The notes under the pieces are model-generated. The model had not been told where the DNA came from. It did not search any database and saw only the letters and a program-made list of their open reading frames with translations. The position numbers and the translations under genes are program-made. Source: Planctomycetota bacterium (lineage in GTDB: Bacteria; Planctomycetota; UBA1135; UBA2386). Taken from it: DNA of 64,000 nucleotides. The stretch spans positions 124,001-188,000 of the forward strand of contig JACKHZ010000011.1 in the NCBI GenBank assembly GCA_020638735.1. The letters are read 5' to 3'. Shown here piece after piece: positions 55,858-64,000 of this stretch (the stretch's first letter is position 1; each line of letters begins with the position of its first letter).

Positions 55858-57189
55858 TCAGCGGTCGCCTTCGCGGTCGAGCAGCCACCGCCACACCGGC
55901 ATTGGCGTGACCCGCTTCGGCAGTGCCGTCCCGGCGGGCAACGGCTCGCCGAGCAGGAGCCATTGCCGCGCATCGCGATACGTCACCGCGGCTTCGTCGA
56001 GGCTGCGCAGCTCGCGGTCCAGCGTCGTCGGGTCGAAGGCCCGTGCGGCGACCTGCACGAGGTGGCGCTCGCCGTCGCGGGTGGTCGCCAGGAAATCGAC
56101 TTCGTGACCGCTGGTGGTCCGCACATACGCCAGCTCGCAGCCGCGGCGCAGCAGCTCACAGGCGACCACGTTCTCGAGATCGTGGCCGAGATCCTGTGCC
56201 GATCGCACGCGAAAGGCAGCAGCGAGCCCGTGATCGACGGCGTAGAGCTTGCGCAGATTGACCTGGCGCTGTCGTTCGGAGCGCGCCGCGATCGGCACCG
56301 TGAACAGCAGGAACGCGTCTTCGAGGTGCCCTAGCCACTCGAGCAAGGCTTGCTTCGCCACGGCGATGCCCCGTGAGCGGAAGTCGGCGTGCAGCTTGGT
56401 GATGCTCAGCATGCTGGCCGGCTGACGCAGCAGCTGACGGACGAAGGCGCGCAAGGCGACGAGGTTGTTCACGCCGTGGCGCTCGGCGACGTCGCGGAAC
56501 ACGACGGCCTCTGCATAACCCTGCAGCAACTCGACCCGCCGCGGCAGCAGGTCCTTGTTGCTGAGCTCGGGGAAGCCACCGATGCGCAGGTAGTCGTCGA
56601 AGCACGCCGTCCAGCCGGAGGTGTCGCGGGCGCTCGGCAAGGGCATGACTTCCGGCGACAGCCCTGCGGCACGACCGAACTCGCGGAAGCTGAACGGCGT
56701 GACCAGGGCCTCGACGGCTCGGCCGCGCATCGACGACGCAACCTCACGGCTCAGCATCTTCGCCGACGAGCCGCTGATCAGGATCTCCACCTCTTCGCTG
56801 TCCAGCACGCGCCGCACGAACCGCTCCCAGCCAGGCACCAGTTGGATCTCGTCGAAGCAGAACGTGACGCGGTGCTCGTGCCGGAGGGATGGGTGGGCGC
56901 GATAGAACTCCTCCAGGATGACGCCCAGGTTCTTGGCGTCGAGGCCGACGAGTCGCTCGTCTTCGAAGTTGAAGTAGACGAGTCGTTCGCGGGCGACACC
57001 TTCCTGCGCACGTGCGGCCAGGCACTGCTTCAAGAAGGTCGTCTTGCCGGCGCGTCGCATGCCGATCACGGCGTGCACCTTGCCCGGGATCCTCGCCGTG
57101 TCGAGTTCGCGCGGGGTCAGGTCGGCAAGGGTGCTGCGGTTGCCGTCGCCCAGTTTCTGGCGGATCGCCTCCAGGATCTGGTCGTTCAT
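55858..57189 (-). CDS. AAA-type ATPase with DUF4143 C-terminal domain
   Basis: A 443-residue protein of the AAA_14/DUF4143 family. Walker A is GMRRAGKTT (43-51), Walker B TFCFDEIQLV, and sensor SGSSAKMLS. The C-terminal DUF4143 region (about 245-440) includes RGCELAYVRTTSGHEVDFLA, which resembles a nuclease-like core. These genes are common, patchily distributed, often transferred and of uncertain function. Codon use here is somewhat less GC-rich than in the flanking genes, in keeping with transfer. An imperfect inverted repeat lies just before the start. It is followed, in the same direction, by the glycan operon after a 63-base gap. Confidence 0.9.
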   Translation of the reverse strand: MNDQILEAIRQKLGDGNRSTLADLTPRELDTARIPGKVHAVIGMRRAGKTTFLKQCLAARAQEGVARERLVYFNFEDERLVGLDAKNLGVILEEFYRAHPSLRHEHRVTFCFDEIQLVPGWERFVRRVLDSEEVEILISGSSAKMLSREVASSMRGRAVEALVTPFSFREFGRAAGLSPEVMPLPSARDTSGWTACFDDYLRIGGFPELSNKDLLPRRVELLQGYAEAVVFRDVAERHGVNNLVALRAFVRQLLRQPASMLSITKLHADFRSRGIAVAKQALLEWLGHLEDAFLLFTVPIAARSERQRQVNLRKLYAVDHGLAAAFRVRSAQDLGHDLENVVACELLRRGCELAYVRTTSGHEVDFLATTRDGERHLVQVAARAFDPTTLDRELRSLDEAAVTYRDARQWLLLGEPLPAGTALPKRVTPMPVWRWLLDREGDR

Positions 57190-57194
57190 GGTGA

Positions 57195-57247
57195 CCGGTT
57201 TATCGGAAAAGCGGTCGTCGTAGACAGCCGCTTTGCGCGAAATCCGG
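57195..57247. repeat. Imperfect inverted repeat upstream of the AAA-DUF4143 gene
   Basis: Inner arms AAAGCGG (57208-57214) and CCGCTTT (57228-57234), with outer CCGG arms at 57195-57198 and 57244-57247; the left arm contains TTTATCGGAAAAG. It could be an operator for the ATPase gene, whose start is at 57189. Confidence 0.45.
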
Positions 57248-57264
57248 TCGCCGCAGGCGACCGG
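57244..57264 (-). terminator. Terminator hairpin after the SSS symporter
   Basis: CCGGTCGCC / GGCGACCGG, nine perfect pairs with a three-base loop, four bases after the symporter stop (57269). On the minus strand ATTTCG follows: a short T-run. Confidence 0.6.
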
Positions 57265-57268
57265 TTGC

Positions 57269-58681
57269 TCAGGCCGAACGCTGCGAGCGGCTGCCCCAGA
57301 GCGCCACCGCCAGCGCCAGCAGCCACGACAGCACCCGATCGCCGAAGCCCGGCGCCAGGACCTGCACGTAACTGCCTGCGATCGCCGCGCCACCGCCGAC
57401 CGCCATCGAGGCGAAGGCGAGCCCGGGCTGCACCGGCCCGCGCCACAGCCGGACCAGCAGCAGCGGCCCGAACGCCGAGCCGAGCGCGGCCCACGCGAAC
57501 AGCACGTTGTCGAACACGTTCTTCGGCAGCGACAGCGCCGCGACCAGCGCGCCGGCGCCGATCACCAGCACCGTGCCGCGCGCGATCGCCAGCATGTGCC
57601 GCGGGAAGCGCCGGGCCAGGCCGAGGTCGTGGGTGACGGTGCTGGCGCAGACCAGCAGCTGGCTGTCGACGGTCGACATGATCGCCGCCAGCACGCTGGC
57701 GATGACGACGCCGTCGACCAGCGTCGGCAACAGGCGGGCGCTCGCCTCGTAGACCGCCTGTTCGTGCTGGCCGTCGCCGAGCGGCCACTGCGCGCGCACC
57801 GCCCAGCCGACCACCAGCATGCCGCCGTAGAGCAGCACCGCCCAGCTGAGGCCGACCGTGCGGGCGACGGTCATCGACGCGTCCTTGGCCATGCCCATGA
57901 ACTTGTTGACCGCGTGCGGCTGGCCCGGGTAGCCGAGGCCGATGCCGATCAGGCCGATGGCGAACGCCGCCGCCGCCGCGCCGTCGCGGCCACCGGCGGC
58001 GCTGTGGAAGGTCGCGTCGTCGACCGCGGCGATCTGCGCCCAGAGTTCGCCCGGGCCGCCCGAGGCGACCACCGCGGCGATCGGCAGCAGCACCGCGACG
58101 CCGACCATCAGCAGGCCCTGCACCGTGTCGGTGACGCTGGCGGCGAGGTAACCGCCGAGCAGCGTGTAGGCGACGGTGACGGCGGCGCCGATGGCGATGC
58201 CGAGCGCCGGGTCGGTCTCGAACGCGTGCGCGAACGCACCACCGGCGGCCTGCATCTGCGAGGCGACGTAGGTCAACAGCGAAGCCAGCGTGAAGAACGA
58301 CGCCAGCAGCACGATCGGCCGGCGCCCGGCCGTGCCAGGTGGGCCGGCGAGGTAGTCGGTCAACGTGATCGCGCTGCCGGTGTCGTCGCGCAGCCTCGGC
58401 GCGACGACGAACCAGTTGAGCAGGAAGCCCCCGACGCAGCCGGGGATCAGCCACAGCGCCGCCATGCCGTAGCGGTAGGCGAAGCCGCTGGTGCCGACGA
58501 TGCTCCACGCCGACGACGAGCTGGCGTTGGCCGCGAGCGCCGCGACCCACGGGCCGAGCGTGCGCCCGCCGAGGTAGAAGCCGTCGGCGTCGCGGGTCTG
58601 CCTCTGCGCGCGCCAGCCGACCGCCAGCAGGGCGACCAGGAAGCTGGACAACGCGACGAGGATCGCCGTGGAGCGTTCCAT
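57269..58681 (-). CDS. Sodium:solute symporter (SSS, PutP-like)
   Basis: A 470-residue transporter with about twelve to thirteen membrane helices of the LeuT-like SSS family. GFYLGGRTLGPWVAALAANASSSSAW (near residues 35-60) covers helix 1 and the first sodium ligands. ASVLAAIMSTVDSQLLVCAS is the helix 8 region with the second sodium site. Substrate is probably a carboxylate or amino acid such as proline; the sequence does not decide. The ATG at 58681 has TAGTCT six bases upstream. It is divergent from pgi, with about 100 bases between starts. Confidence 0.93.
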   Translation of the reverse strand: MERSTAILVALSSFLVALLAVGWRAQRQTRDADGFYLGGRTLGPWVAALAANASSSSAWSIVGTSGFAYRYGMAALWLIPGCVGGFLLNWFVVAPRLRDDTGSAITLTDYLAGPPGTAGRRPIVLLASFFTLASLLTYVASQMQAAGGAFAHAFETDPALGIAIGAAVTVAYTLLGGYLAASVTDTVQGLLMVGVAVLLPIAAVVASGGPGELWAQIAAVDDATFHSAAGGRDGAAAAAFAIGLIGIGLGYPGQPHAVNKFMGMAKDASMTVARTVGLSWAVLLYGGMLVVGWAVRAQWPLGDGQHEQAVYEASARLLPTLVDGVVIASVLAAIMSTVDSQLLVCASTVTHDLGLARRFPRHMLAIARGTVLVIGAGALVAALSLPKNVFDNVLFAWAALGSAFGPLLLVRLWRGPVQPGLAFASMAVGGGAAIAGSYVQVLAPGFGDRVLSWLLALAVALWGSRSQRSA

Positions 58682-58687
58682 CGCCGG

Positions 58688-58693
58688 AGACTA
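58688..58693 (-). promoter_or_regulatory. Candidate -10 element of the SSS symporter gene
   Basis: TAGTCT on the minus strand, six bases before the ATG at 58681. Confidence 0.4.
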
Positions 58694-58780
58694 CCATCGC
58701 GCGCCCCGCAGCCAATGTGCGGCGTCGACGAGACGCCGGGCCGCGCCGCCTCCGATCTCGAGCCCTCAACGAGTCGTCCC

Positions 58781-60346
58781 GTGAGCCAAGACCGCTTCGA
58801 CCGCTACCTGCGCTTCCGCAGTGAACTCGACGACCCGTTCGTCGAACTCGACCTCGGCCTCGGTGGCCTCGAGCCGTCCGACGTCGAGGCGCTGCTGCCG
58901 GCGCTCGACCGCGCGCTGGTGGCGATGCGCGACCTCGAGGCCGGCGCGATCGCCAACGCCGACGAGGGCCGCCAGGTCGGCCACTTCTGGCTGCGCGCGC
59001 CGGGCCTGGCGCCGACGCCGCAGCTGGAGGAAGCGATCCGCAGCGGCATCGACGCGGTCGAGGTGTTCACGCAGGCGATCCACAGCGGTCGGCTCAGCCC
59101 GCCAGAGGGCGGCGCCTTCACCAAGGTGGTGCTGTGCGGCATCGGCGGCTCGGCGCTCGGGCCGATGCTGCTGGCCGACGCGTTCGGCGGCCCGGAGGCG
59201 CCGATGTCGCTGCGCGTGCTCGACAACACCGACCCGGAGGGCATCGACACCGCGATCGAGCGGCTCGGCGGCCTGCAGGACGCGCTGATCGTCGTCATCA
59301 GCAAGAGCGGCGGCACGCCGGAGACGCGCAACGGCATGCTCGAGGTCGAGCGCGCGGTCAAGCAGCAGGGCCTCGACTTCGCGCCGCGCGCGGTGGCGAT
59401 CACCACCGACGGCTCCAAGTTGCACCAGCGCGCGGTCAAGGAGGGATGGTTGAAGACCTTCCCGATGTGGGATTGGGTCGGCGGCCGCACCTCGATCACG
59501 TCGGCGGTCGGCCTGCTACCCGGCGCGTTGATCGGCATGGACGTGCGCGCGTTCCTGGCCGGCGCCGCGGCGATGGACGACGCGACGCGCCGTTCGGACG
59601 TCTGGCGCAACCCGGCGGCGATGCTGGCGGCGTTCTGGCACCACGAAGGCAACGGCGTGGGCGATCGCGCGATGGTGGTGCTGCCGTACAAGGACCGCCT
59701 GCTGTTGCTGTCGCGCTACCTGCAGCAGCTGGTGATGGAGTCGCTCGGCAAGGAACTCGACCGCAAGGGCAAGGTCGTGCACCAGGGCATCGCCGTCTAC
59801 GGCAACAAGGGCTCGACCGACCAGCACGCCTACGTGCAGCAGCTTCGCGACGGCCGCCACGACTTCTTCGCGACGTTCGTGCGCGTGCTCGAGGACCGCA
59901 GCACCGGCCACTTCGAGGTCGAGCCGGGCGTGACGTCGGGCGACTACCTCGACGGCTTCTGGCAGGGCACGCGCAACGCGCTGTCGGAGAGCGGCCGCAA
60001 CTCGGCGACGATCGGCGTCGATCGCCTCGACGAGCGCGTGCTCGGGGCGCTGGTCGCGCTGTTCGAACGCACGGTGGCGATCTACGCCGAGCTGGTCGAT
60101 GTCAACGCCTACCACCAACCGGGCGTCGAGGCCGGCAAGAAGGCGGCGGCGGATGTGTTGGCGCTGCAGGCCAAGCTGCTCGCGGCGTTGACCAGCGATG
60201 GTCGCGACGTGCGCACGCTCGCTGCCGCGGTCGACGCCGACGCGGCCGACTGCTGGCCGATCCTGCAGCACCTCGCCGCCAACCGCCCAGAAGTGCACGT
60301 CGTCGCCGGCCACGACCCGCAGCAGGCGACGTTCCGGCTGCGGTGA
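58781..60346 (+). CDS. pgi: Glucose-6-phosphate isomerase
   Basis: A 521-residue enzyme that interconverts glucose-6-phosphate and fructose-6-phosphate. The sugar-phosphate site is seen in GIGGSALGP and SKSGGTPETRNGML. Catalytic residues are in MESLGKELDRKG (Glu), GSTDQHAYVQQL (His) and the C-terminal HQPGVEAGKKAA (Lys). GTG at 58781 gives MSQDRFDRYLRFR; an ATG at 58715 adds 22 residues of unlike sequence. Somewhat longer than the 430-450-residue Bacillus type and shorter than the E. coli type. A small lipoprotein gene overlaps its stop (GTGA). Confidence 0.95.
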   Translation: MSQDRFDRYLRFRSELDDPFVELDLGLGGLEPSDVEALLPALDRALVAMRDLEAGAIANADEGRQVGHFWLRAPGLAPTPQLEEAIRSGIDAVEVFTQAIHSGRLSPPEGGAFTKVVLCGIGGSALGPMLLADAFGGPEAPMSLRVLDNTDPEGIDTAIERLGGLQDALIVVISKSGGTPETRNGMLEVERAVKQQGLDFAPRAVAITTDGSKLHQRAVKEGWLKTFPMWDWVGGRTSITSAVGLLPGALIGMDVRAFLAGAAAMDDATRRSDVWRNPAAMLAAFWHHEGNGVGDRAMVVLPYKDRLLLLSRYLQQLVMESLGKELDRKGKVVHQGIAVYGNKGSTDQHAYVQQLRDGRHDFFATFVRVLEDRSTGHFEVEPGVTSGDYLDGFWQGTRNALSESGRNSATIGVDRLDERVLGALVALFERTVAIYAELVDVNAYHQPGVEAGKKAAADVLALQAKLLAALTSDGRDVRTLAAAVDADAADCWPILQHLAANRPEVHVVAGHDPQQATFRLR

Positions 60347-60663
60347 GGCGGGTCGTGTGGATCGCGGCGGTCGTGGCGGCCTGCGCCGCGCCGCCGCCAG
60401 AGTCCGCGCCGGCGGTCACGCCGTCGCCGCACGGCGCGCTGACGCTGAGCTTCGAGCCGCCGCTGCTCGCGCCGGGCGAACTGTTCGTCAGCGACGAGTC
60501 CGGCGCCGAGCGCCGCTTCGTCACCGGCTGCACCGGCGTCACCGTCGAGGTCGCGCCCGGGCCGCTGGCGTTGCGGCTGTGCGCCGAGGGCCGCGAGTGG
60601 ACGTGCGTGCTGCGCACGTCGCTGCCGGCCGAGCACGTGTGGCCGCTCGGCGGCGGGCGCTAA
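60343..60663 (+). CDS. Small lipoprotein of unknown function
   Basis: A 106-residue protein. The N-terminus MRRVVWIAAVVAACAAPP ends in a lipobox (VAAC). The mature part contains LTLSFEPPLLAPGELFVSD and three further cysteines, and reads like a single small beta domain. No family is recognised. The GTG at 60343 overlaps the pgi stop, a coupling common in this window. The TAA overlaps the toxin gene stop on the opposite strand by three bases. Confidence 0.7.
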   Translation: MRRVVWIAAVVAACAAPPPESAPAVTPSPHGALTLSFEPPLLAPGELFVSDESGAERRFVTGCTGVTVEVAPGPLALRLCAEGREWTCVLRTSLPAEHVWPLGGGR

Positions 60664-61079
60664 CCCGTCGGCAGCCCGAGCTCCCGCGCGGCCTCACGCT
60701 GCCCCGCGTCACACGTCAGGAAGCGATCGAGCGGTTGGCGGCGATGGAACCACAGCGCGGTGCGCAGGTGGGCGAGGTCGAGGCTGCGCGGTGTCGCCAC
60801 GGGAGGCAGCGCCGGGTCCTGGCACAGGTCGCGGGTCAGGTCGCGCAGTTGGAACGCCTCCATGTCTGCCTGCACGCGCTCGAGCAGGTCGTTCAACTTC
60901 TTCGAGGCCAGCTGGCCACCGCGCGCGAGGCGAACCAGGTTGCGCCGCGATTCGAGCTCCAGCAGCACGGACGAGTGCAGGCGCGCGTTGCGCATCGCCT
61001 TCTGCATGTCGCTGGCGCCTTCTTCGCCGAGCAGCACGCAGAGGTAGGCGGAGGTGTCGACGTACACCCCCGGCTTCAT
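60660..61079 (-). CDS. PIN-domain toxin (VapC-like)
   Basis: A 139-residue PIN-fold ribonuclease, the toxin half of a type II toxin-antitoxin pair. The first acidic residue is Asp8 in VYVDTSAYL. Glu in LLELESRRNLVRLA, Asp in RSLDLAHLRTAL and the closing LTCDAGQREAARELGL supply the remaining active-site positions. It overlaps its antitoxin by four bases (ATGA), so toxin translation depends on antitoxin translation. Typical targets are tRNA or rRNA. The longer open frame to 61256 is not the start: MKPGVYVDTSAYL is the family N-terminus. Confidence 0.92.
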   Translation of the reverse strand: MKPGVYVDTSAYLCVLLGEEGASDMQKAMRNARLHSSVLLELESRRNLVRLARGGQLASKKLNDLLERVQADMEAFQLRDLTRDLCQDPALPPVATPRSLDLAHLRTALWFHRRQPLDRFLTCDAGQREAARELGLPTG

Positions 61080-61327
61080 GCCTCGTCGCCACCGCGGTCG
61101 TCGGCGAGCACCGAAAGGTAGGCGCCCTTGGTCAGCTTGCGACCGAGCGGTTCGATCTCGACGTCGCCGCCGAAGCGTGAGCCGGTGTGCAGCCCCGGCT
61201 CGTCGGCCGGACCGAGGCGCGCGACCGCGCGGCCGTGTCGCAGGACGGTTATCCACTCGCCCTTGGCCACCCGGCGGAGGACTTCGGCGAGTGTCTGCTT
61301 GAGCGTCTGGGTGCTTATCGAAGCCAT
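61076..61327 (-). CDS. Antitoxin of the PIN toxin (Phd/YefM-like)
   Basis: An 83-residue antitoxin. The N-terminal half, MASISTQTLKQTLAEVLRRV followed by AKGEWITVLRHGRAVARL, is the Phd/YefM DNA-binding fold. The C-terminal part (about 45-83) is Gly/Asp-rich and would wrap the toxin. The ATG at 61327 stands directly next to a 22-base palindrome, its probable autoregulatory operator. The stop overlaps the toxin start (ATGA). An in-frame ATG at 61411 would read through the palindrome and is not favoured. Confidence 0.9.
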   Translation of the reverse strand: MASISTQTLKQTLAEVLRRVAKGEWITVLRHGRAVARLGPADEPGLHTGSRFGGDVEIEPLGRKLTKGAYLSVLADDRGGDEA

Positions 61328-61328
61328 G

Positions 61329-61350
61329 TCCGTATGCAATTGCGTACGGA
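61329..61350. promoter_or_regulatory. Palindromic operator of the toxin-antitoxin operon
   Basis: TCCGTA-T-GCAATTGC-G-TACGGA: 22 bases, symmetrical apart from one position in each half. It ends one base before the antitoxin start codon, and GATACT just upstream on the minus strand is a possible -10 element that binding would cover. Confidence 0.6.
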
Positions 61351-61451
61351 GTATCGTCCGGAACTCAGCGCGTGTGAAGGGGGGCCTCGACCGATGTCGC
61401 TCAGGTCGCATGGCATCGGCCTGTCGTTCGCATGATGGTCGCGAGCGTCGG

Positions 61452-61487
61452 CCGGTCGGGTCGGCTGACGCGAGGCCGACCTACCGG
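61452..61487 (-). terminator. Long hairpin downstream of the propeller lipoprotein
   Basis: Inner stem GGTCGGC (61459-61465) with GCCGACC (61475-61481); outer stem CCGGT (61452-61456) with ACCGG (61483-61487). It begins just after the stop on the minus strand. No T-run. Confidence 0.45.
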
Positions 61488-61488
61488 C

Positions 61489-62586
61489 TCAGAGCTGCCC
61501 GCTCAGGTCGGTCAAGACGCCGTCGGCATACCGGTAGAGGCGGCGGTTGCCGCCGCCGAACCAGACCGCGCCGGCGGCGTCCTCGGTGACGAACATCACC
61601 CGCTCGAACGACGCCCCGTCGACGACGAACGGCCGGATCGTCGGCGCGTCGTCGGCCGTTGCGCCGCGCGTCAGGCGGCACAGCGCGCCGCGCTGACTGG
61701 CCAGCCACAGCGTGCCGTTGCGGTCCTCGCAGATGTCGACGACGTTGTTGGTGCTGAGCCCGCTGGCCACGTCGAAGCGTCGGAACGAGCGACCGTCGAA
61801 GCGCTCCAGCCCGCTGCGTCGGTTGCCGAGCATGCCGAACCAGACCGCGCCGTCGCGGGCCACACAGGCCGAGAACACCATGTCGTCGCCCATGCCGTCG
61901 GCGATCGACCAGTGCTCGAAGCGCTGGCCGTCGAAGCGCTGCACGCCGCCGTGGCTCATCGACGTCAGCCAGACGTTGCCGGCGGCGTCCTCGACGATGC
62001 TCTGCACGACGTTGCGGTGCTCGCCGTCGTCGTAGGTCGACCCTTCTGCCTGCAGGAAGCTGTCGAACTCGTAGCGCCCCGGCCCGAGCGGCTTGGTCGG
62101 GTCGAAGCGGTGGGCGCCGTTGCCCCAGGTGCCGAACCAGATCCGGCCGCGCGAGTCGCACAGCAGGCTCAGCACCAGGTTGGCGTTGAGGCCCGGGCCC
62201 CAGAGGTCCGCGTCGCCGTCCCACGGGATGGCGACGGCCACGAACGACGCGCCGTCGAACCGGCACAGGCCGCGGTCGGTGCCGAACCAGAGGTTGCCGG
62301 CGTCGTCGTGGGTGATTGCGTCGACGCGGTCGCCGACCAGGCCGTCGCTCCGGCGGTAGTTGCGGAACGACGCGCCGTCGTAGCGATAGACGCCGGCGTC
62401 GTTGGTGCCGAACCACAGGGAGCCGTCCGGGTGCAGGTGGCCGCAGCGCACCGAGCTCGTCTCCCTGGCCGGCGGTCGCGGTGCGGCCGGCGTCGGCGCC
62501 CTGTCCGGCGGCGCCGGGTTCCCCGAGCTGCACGAGCAGATGGCGACGGCGATGCAGGTCGCGAGGGAGCTGGCGCGAATGGGCAT
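61489..62586 (-). CDS. Lipoprotein with two-component-regulator-type propeller
   Basis: A 365-residue lipid-anchored protein (lipobox near SCS, probably Cys19). The mature part is a seven-blade-like propeller of the Reg_prop kind found in the sensors of hybrid two-component systems. Blade signatures are GSLWFGTNDAGVYRYDG, GNLWFGTDRGLCRFDG, GRIWFGTWGNGAHRFD, GAVWFGMLGNRRSGLERFDG and GTLWLASQRGALCRL. No kinase or transmembrane region follows, so it is a stand-alone propeller and may bind a glycan or partner at the cell surface. The ATG at 62586 begins the signal peptide. Confidence 0.85.
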   Translation of the reverse strand: MPIRASSLATCIAVAICSCSSGNPAPPDRAPTPAAPRPPARETSSVRCGHLHPDGSLWFGTNDAGVYRYDGASFRNYRRSDGLVGDRVDAITHDDAGNLWFGTDRGLCRFDGASFVAVAIPWDGDADLWGPGLNANLVLSLLCDSRGRIWFGTWGNGAHRFDPTKPLGPGRYEFDSFLQAEGSTYDDGEHRNVVQSIVEDAAGNVWLTSMSHGGVQRFDGQRFEHWSIADGMGDDMVFSACVARDGAVWFGMLGNRRSGLERFDGRSFRRFDVASGLSTNNVVDICEDRNGTLWLASQRGALCRLTRGATADDAPTIRPFVVDGASFERVMFVTEDAAGAVWFGGGNRRLYRYADGVLTDLSGQL

Positions 62587-62766
62587 GCCGTCGATGCAAC
62601 CAGTTGGCGCGGCGCGTCGTGTCAACGATCCGTAAGGACGGAGCGCGTCCGCCGCCGGTGTCACGGCGGGCCGGCCGGCGTCGGACTTTCCTGTCGCCCC
62701 ATGGCGCCGACCCCACCGGATCGCTACCGTCTTCACGCTTTCCCGACCACCCTGGAGAAAGCGACT

Positions 62767-64000
62767 TTGGCTGAGTTCCTCGGCGAAGGCCTCACCTACG
62801 ACGACGTCCTGCTGGTGCCGCAGATGGCCTCGGCGCTGCCCCGCGACGTCGACACGACGACCCGCATCTGCCGCGGCGTCACCCTGCCCGTCCCGATCGT
62901 CGCGGCGGCGATGGACACGGTCACCGAGTCGCGCATGGCGGTCGCGCTCGCCCAGCAGGGCGGCATCGGCATCATCCACAAGAACCTCTCCGTCGAGCAG
63001 CAGTGCGGCGAGGTCGACAAGGTCAAGCGCTCGGCCAACGGCGTGATCCAGGACCCGGTGGCGCTGTCGCCCGACGACAGCGTCGGCCGCGCCAAGGACC
63101 TGATGCAGGCGCACAAGATCAGCGGCCTGCCGGTGGTCGACGGGCGCCGCGTGGTGGTCGGCATCCTGACCAACCGCGACCTGCGCTTCGTCGACGACCG
63201 CAACGCCAAGGTCGCGGCGGTGATGACGCAGCACAACCTGATCACCGCGCAGCCGGGCACCACGCTCGATCAGGCGCGGCAGATCCTGCGCAGCAACAAG
63301 GTCGAGAAGCTGATCCTGGTCAAGGCCGACGGCACCCTCGCCGGCCTGATCACGATGAAGGACATCCGCGGCACCGAGGAATACCCGAGTGCTGCGCGCG
63401 ACGAGCGCGGTCGCCTCAGGGTCGGCGCGGCGGTCGGCGTGCACGACCTCGAGCGCGTCATGAAGCTGGTCGAGGCCGGCGTCGACGTGGTGGTCGTCGA
63501 CACCGCGCACGGCCACAGCAAGAACGTCATCGACACCGTCGCCGCGATCAAGAAGGCCTGCGGCATCCCGGTGGTGGCCGGCAACATCGGCAGCTACGAC
63601 GGCGCCAAGGCGCTGGTCGACGCCGGCGCCGACGGCGTCAAGGTCGGCATCGGCCCGGGCTCGATCTGCACCACGCGCATCGTCACCGGCTGCGGCGTGC
63701 CGCAGCTCACCGCGGTGCTCGACGCGGTGCGCGCCTGCGCGCCGGGCGACGTGCCGGTGATCGCCGACGGCGGTATCCGGCAGAGCGGCGACATCGTCAA
63801 GGCGCTCGCCGCCGGCGCGTCGACGGTGATGCTCGGTTCGCTGCTCGCCGGCCTCGACGAGTCGCCCGGCGAGACGATCCTCTACCGCGGCCGTTCGTTC
63901 AAGACGGTGCGCGGCATGGGTTCGCTCGGCGCGATGGAGCGCGGCTCGGCCGATCGCTACGCGCAGGGCGACGTCAAGGAGCGAATGAAGTTCGTGCCCG
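62767..64000 (+). CDS. guaB: Inosine-5'-monophosphate dehydrogenase (3' end outside the window)
   Basis: The first 411 residues of the enzyme converting IMP to XMP, the first step towards GMP. LTYDDVLLVP and AAAMDTVTESRMAVALAQQGG open the barrel. A pair of CBS domains lies at about 90-205. The catalytic loop is GPGSICTTRIVTGCG (Cys301). Further on come IADGGIRQSGDIVKALAAGA and GMGSLGAM, then the start of the mobile flap. The TTG at 62767 has GGAG nine bases upstream and gives the family N-terminus; ATG at 62701 in the same frame adds 22 residues. Divergent from the propeller gene. GCTACCGT at 62723 is a candidate promoter. Confidence 0.95.
   Translation, partial: MAEFLGEGLTYDDVLLVPQMASALPRDVDTTTRICRGVTLPVPIVAAAMDTVTESRMAVALAQQGGIGIIHKNLSVEQQCGEVDKVKRSANGVIQDPVALSPDDSVGRAKDLMQAHKISGLPVVDGRRVVVGILTNRDLRFVDDRNAKVAAVMTQHNLITAQPGTTLDQARQILRSNKVEKLILVKADGTLAGLITMKDIRGTEEYPSAARDERGRLRVGAAVGVHDLERVMKLVEAGVDVVVVDTAHGHSKNVIDTVAAIKKACGIPVVAGNIGSYDGAKALVDAGADGVKVGIGPGSICTTRIVTGCGVPQLTAVLDAVRACAPGDVPVIADGGIRQSGDIVKALAAGASTVMLGSLLAGLDESPGETILYRGRSFKTVRGMGSLGAMERGSADRYAQGDVKERMKFVP

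Overview
The window is about 70% GC and densely coded. It most likely comes from a member of the Planctomycetota, perhaps one of the high-GC deep lineages. The evidence is a 1220-residue secreted protein that joins a DUF1080-type domain, a beta-propeller and a C-terminal PVC-type CxxCH haem domain; an ECF sigma factor next to a transmembrane Ser/Thr kinase with repeats; many secreted or lipid-anchored proteins of unknown function; and a secreted pappalysin-type metalloprotease with a separate C-terminal domain. Housekeeping genes (polA, recJ, hisS, asnS, infB, nusA, rbfA, murA, guaB, pgi) are spread through the window, so this is chromosome and not a plasmid or phage. I see no tRNA, rRNA, CRISPR array, insertion sequence or prophage.

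Layout. 1-8.5 kb: a TPR membrane protein and short asparaginase, an aldo/keto reductase with a methyltransferase, secreted WD40-like and ExbD-like proteins, a NYN-LOTUS protein, a DnaJ with half a zinc finger, and a diguanylate cyclase. 8.5-20 kb: a Uup-type ABC-F ATPase, a di-haem peroxidase, the large PVC cytochrome fusion, and the sigma factor and kinase, which converge with a 55-base overlap. 20-26.5 kb: an MscS-like channel, hisS, an all-helical unknown, and the metalloprotease. 26.5-34 kb: polA, interrupted by four apparent one-base deletions; a YqaA-like protein; recJ; and divergently selA-selD. The selD gene carries an in-frame UGA at its catalytic position and so encodes a selenoprotein. 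35-40.6 kb: the nusA-infB-ylxP-rbfA operon with a long leader. 40.7-47.3 kb: an acetyltransferase, asnS, a cysteine-less thioredoxin-fold protein, an NSS symporter with a 59-residue companion, and a GalT-like protein. 48.5-56 kb: murA behind a leader that could form alternative hairpins, then a glycan operon (plant-type UDP-arabinopyranose mutase homologue, a very large two-GT2-domain glycosyltransferase, a sugar aminotransferase). 56-64 kb: an AAA-DUF4143 ATPase, an SSS symporter, pgi, a toxin-antitoxin pair with a palindromic operator, a propeller lipoprotein, and the start of guaB.

How it works together. selA and selD are coupled by a GTGA overlap and supply two of the enzymes for making and inserting selenocysteine. 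selD itself needs that machinery, so selB and selC must lie elsewhere in the genome. The RGP-like, glycosyltransferase and DegT genes look like one surface-glycan pathway. Translation and transcription factors share one operon in the usual bacterial order.

Expression signals. Few genes have a Shine-Dalgarno sequence. Instead a TANNNT hexamer, often preceded by GC, repeatedly sits 5-13 bases before the start codon. This suggests widespread leaderless or near-leaderless mRNA, and I used it to choose several starts. Same-strand neighbours often overlap by four bases (GTGA or ATGA). Three essential genes (infB, murA, guaB) start with TTG.
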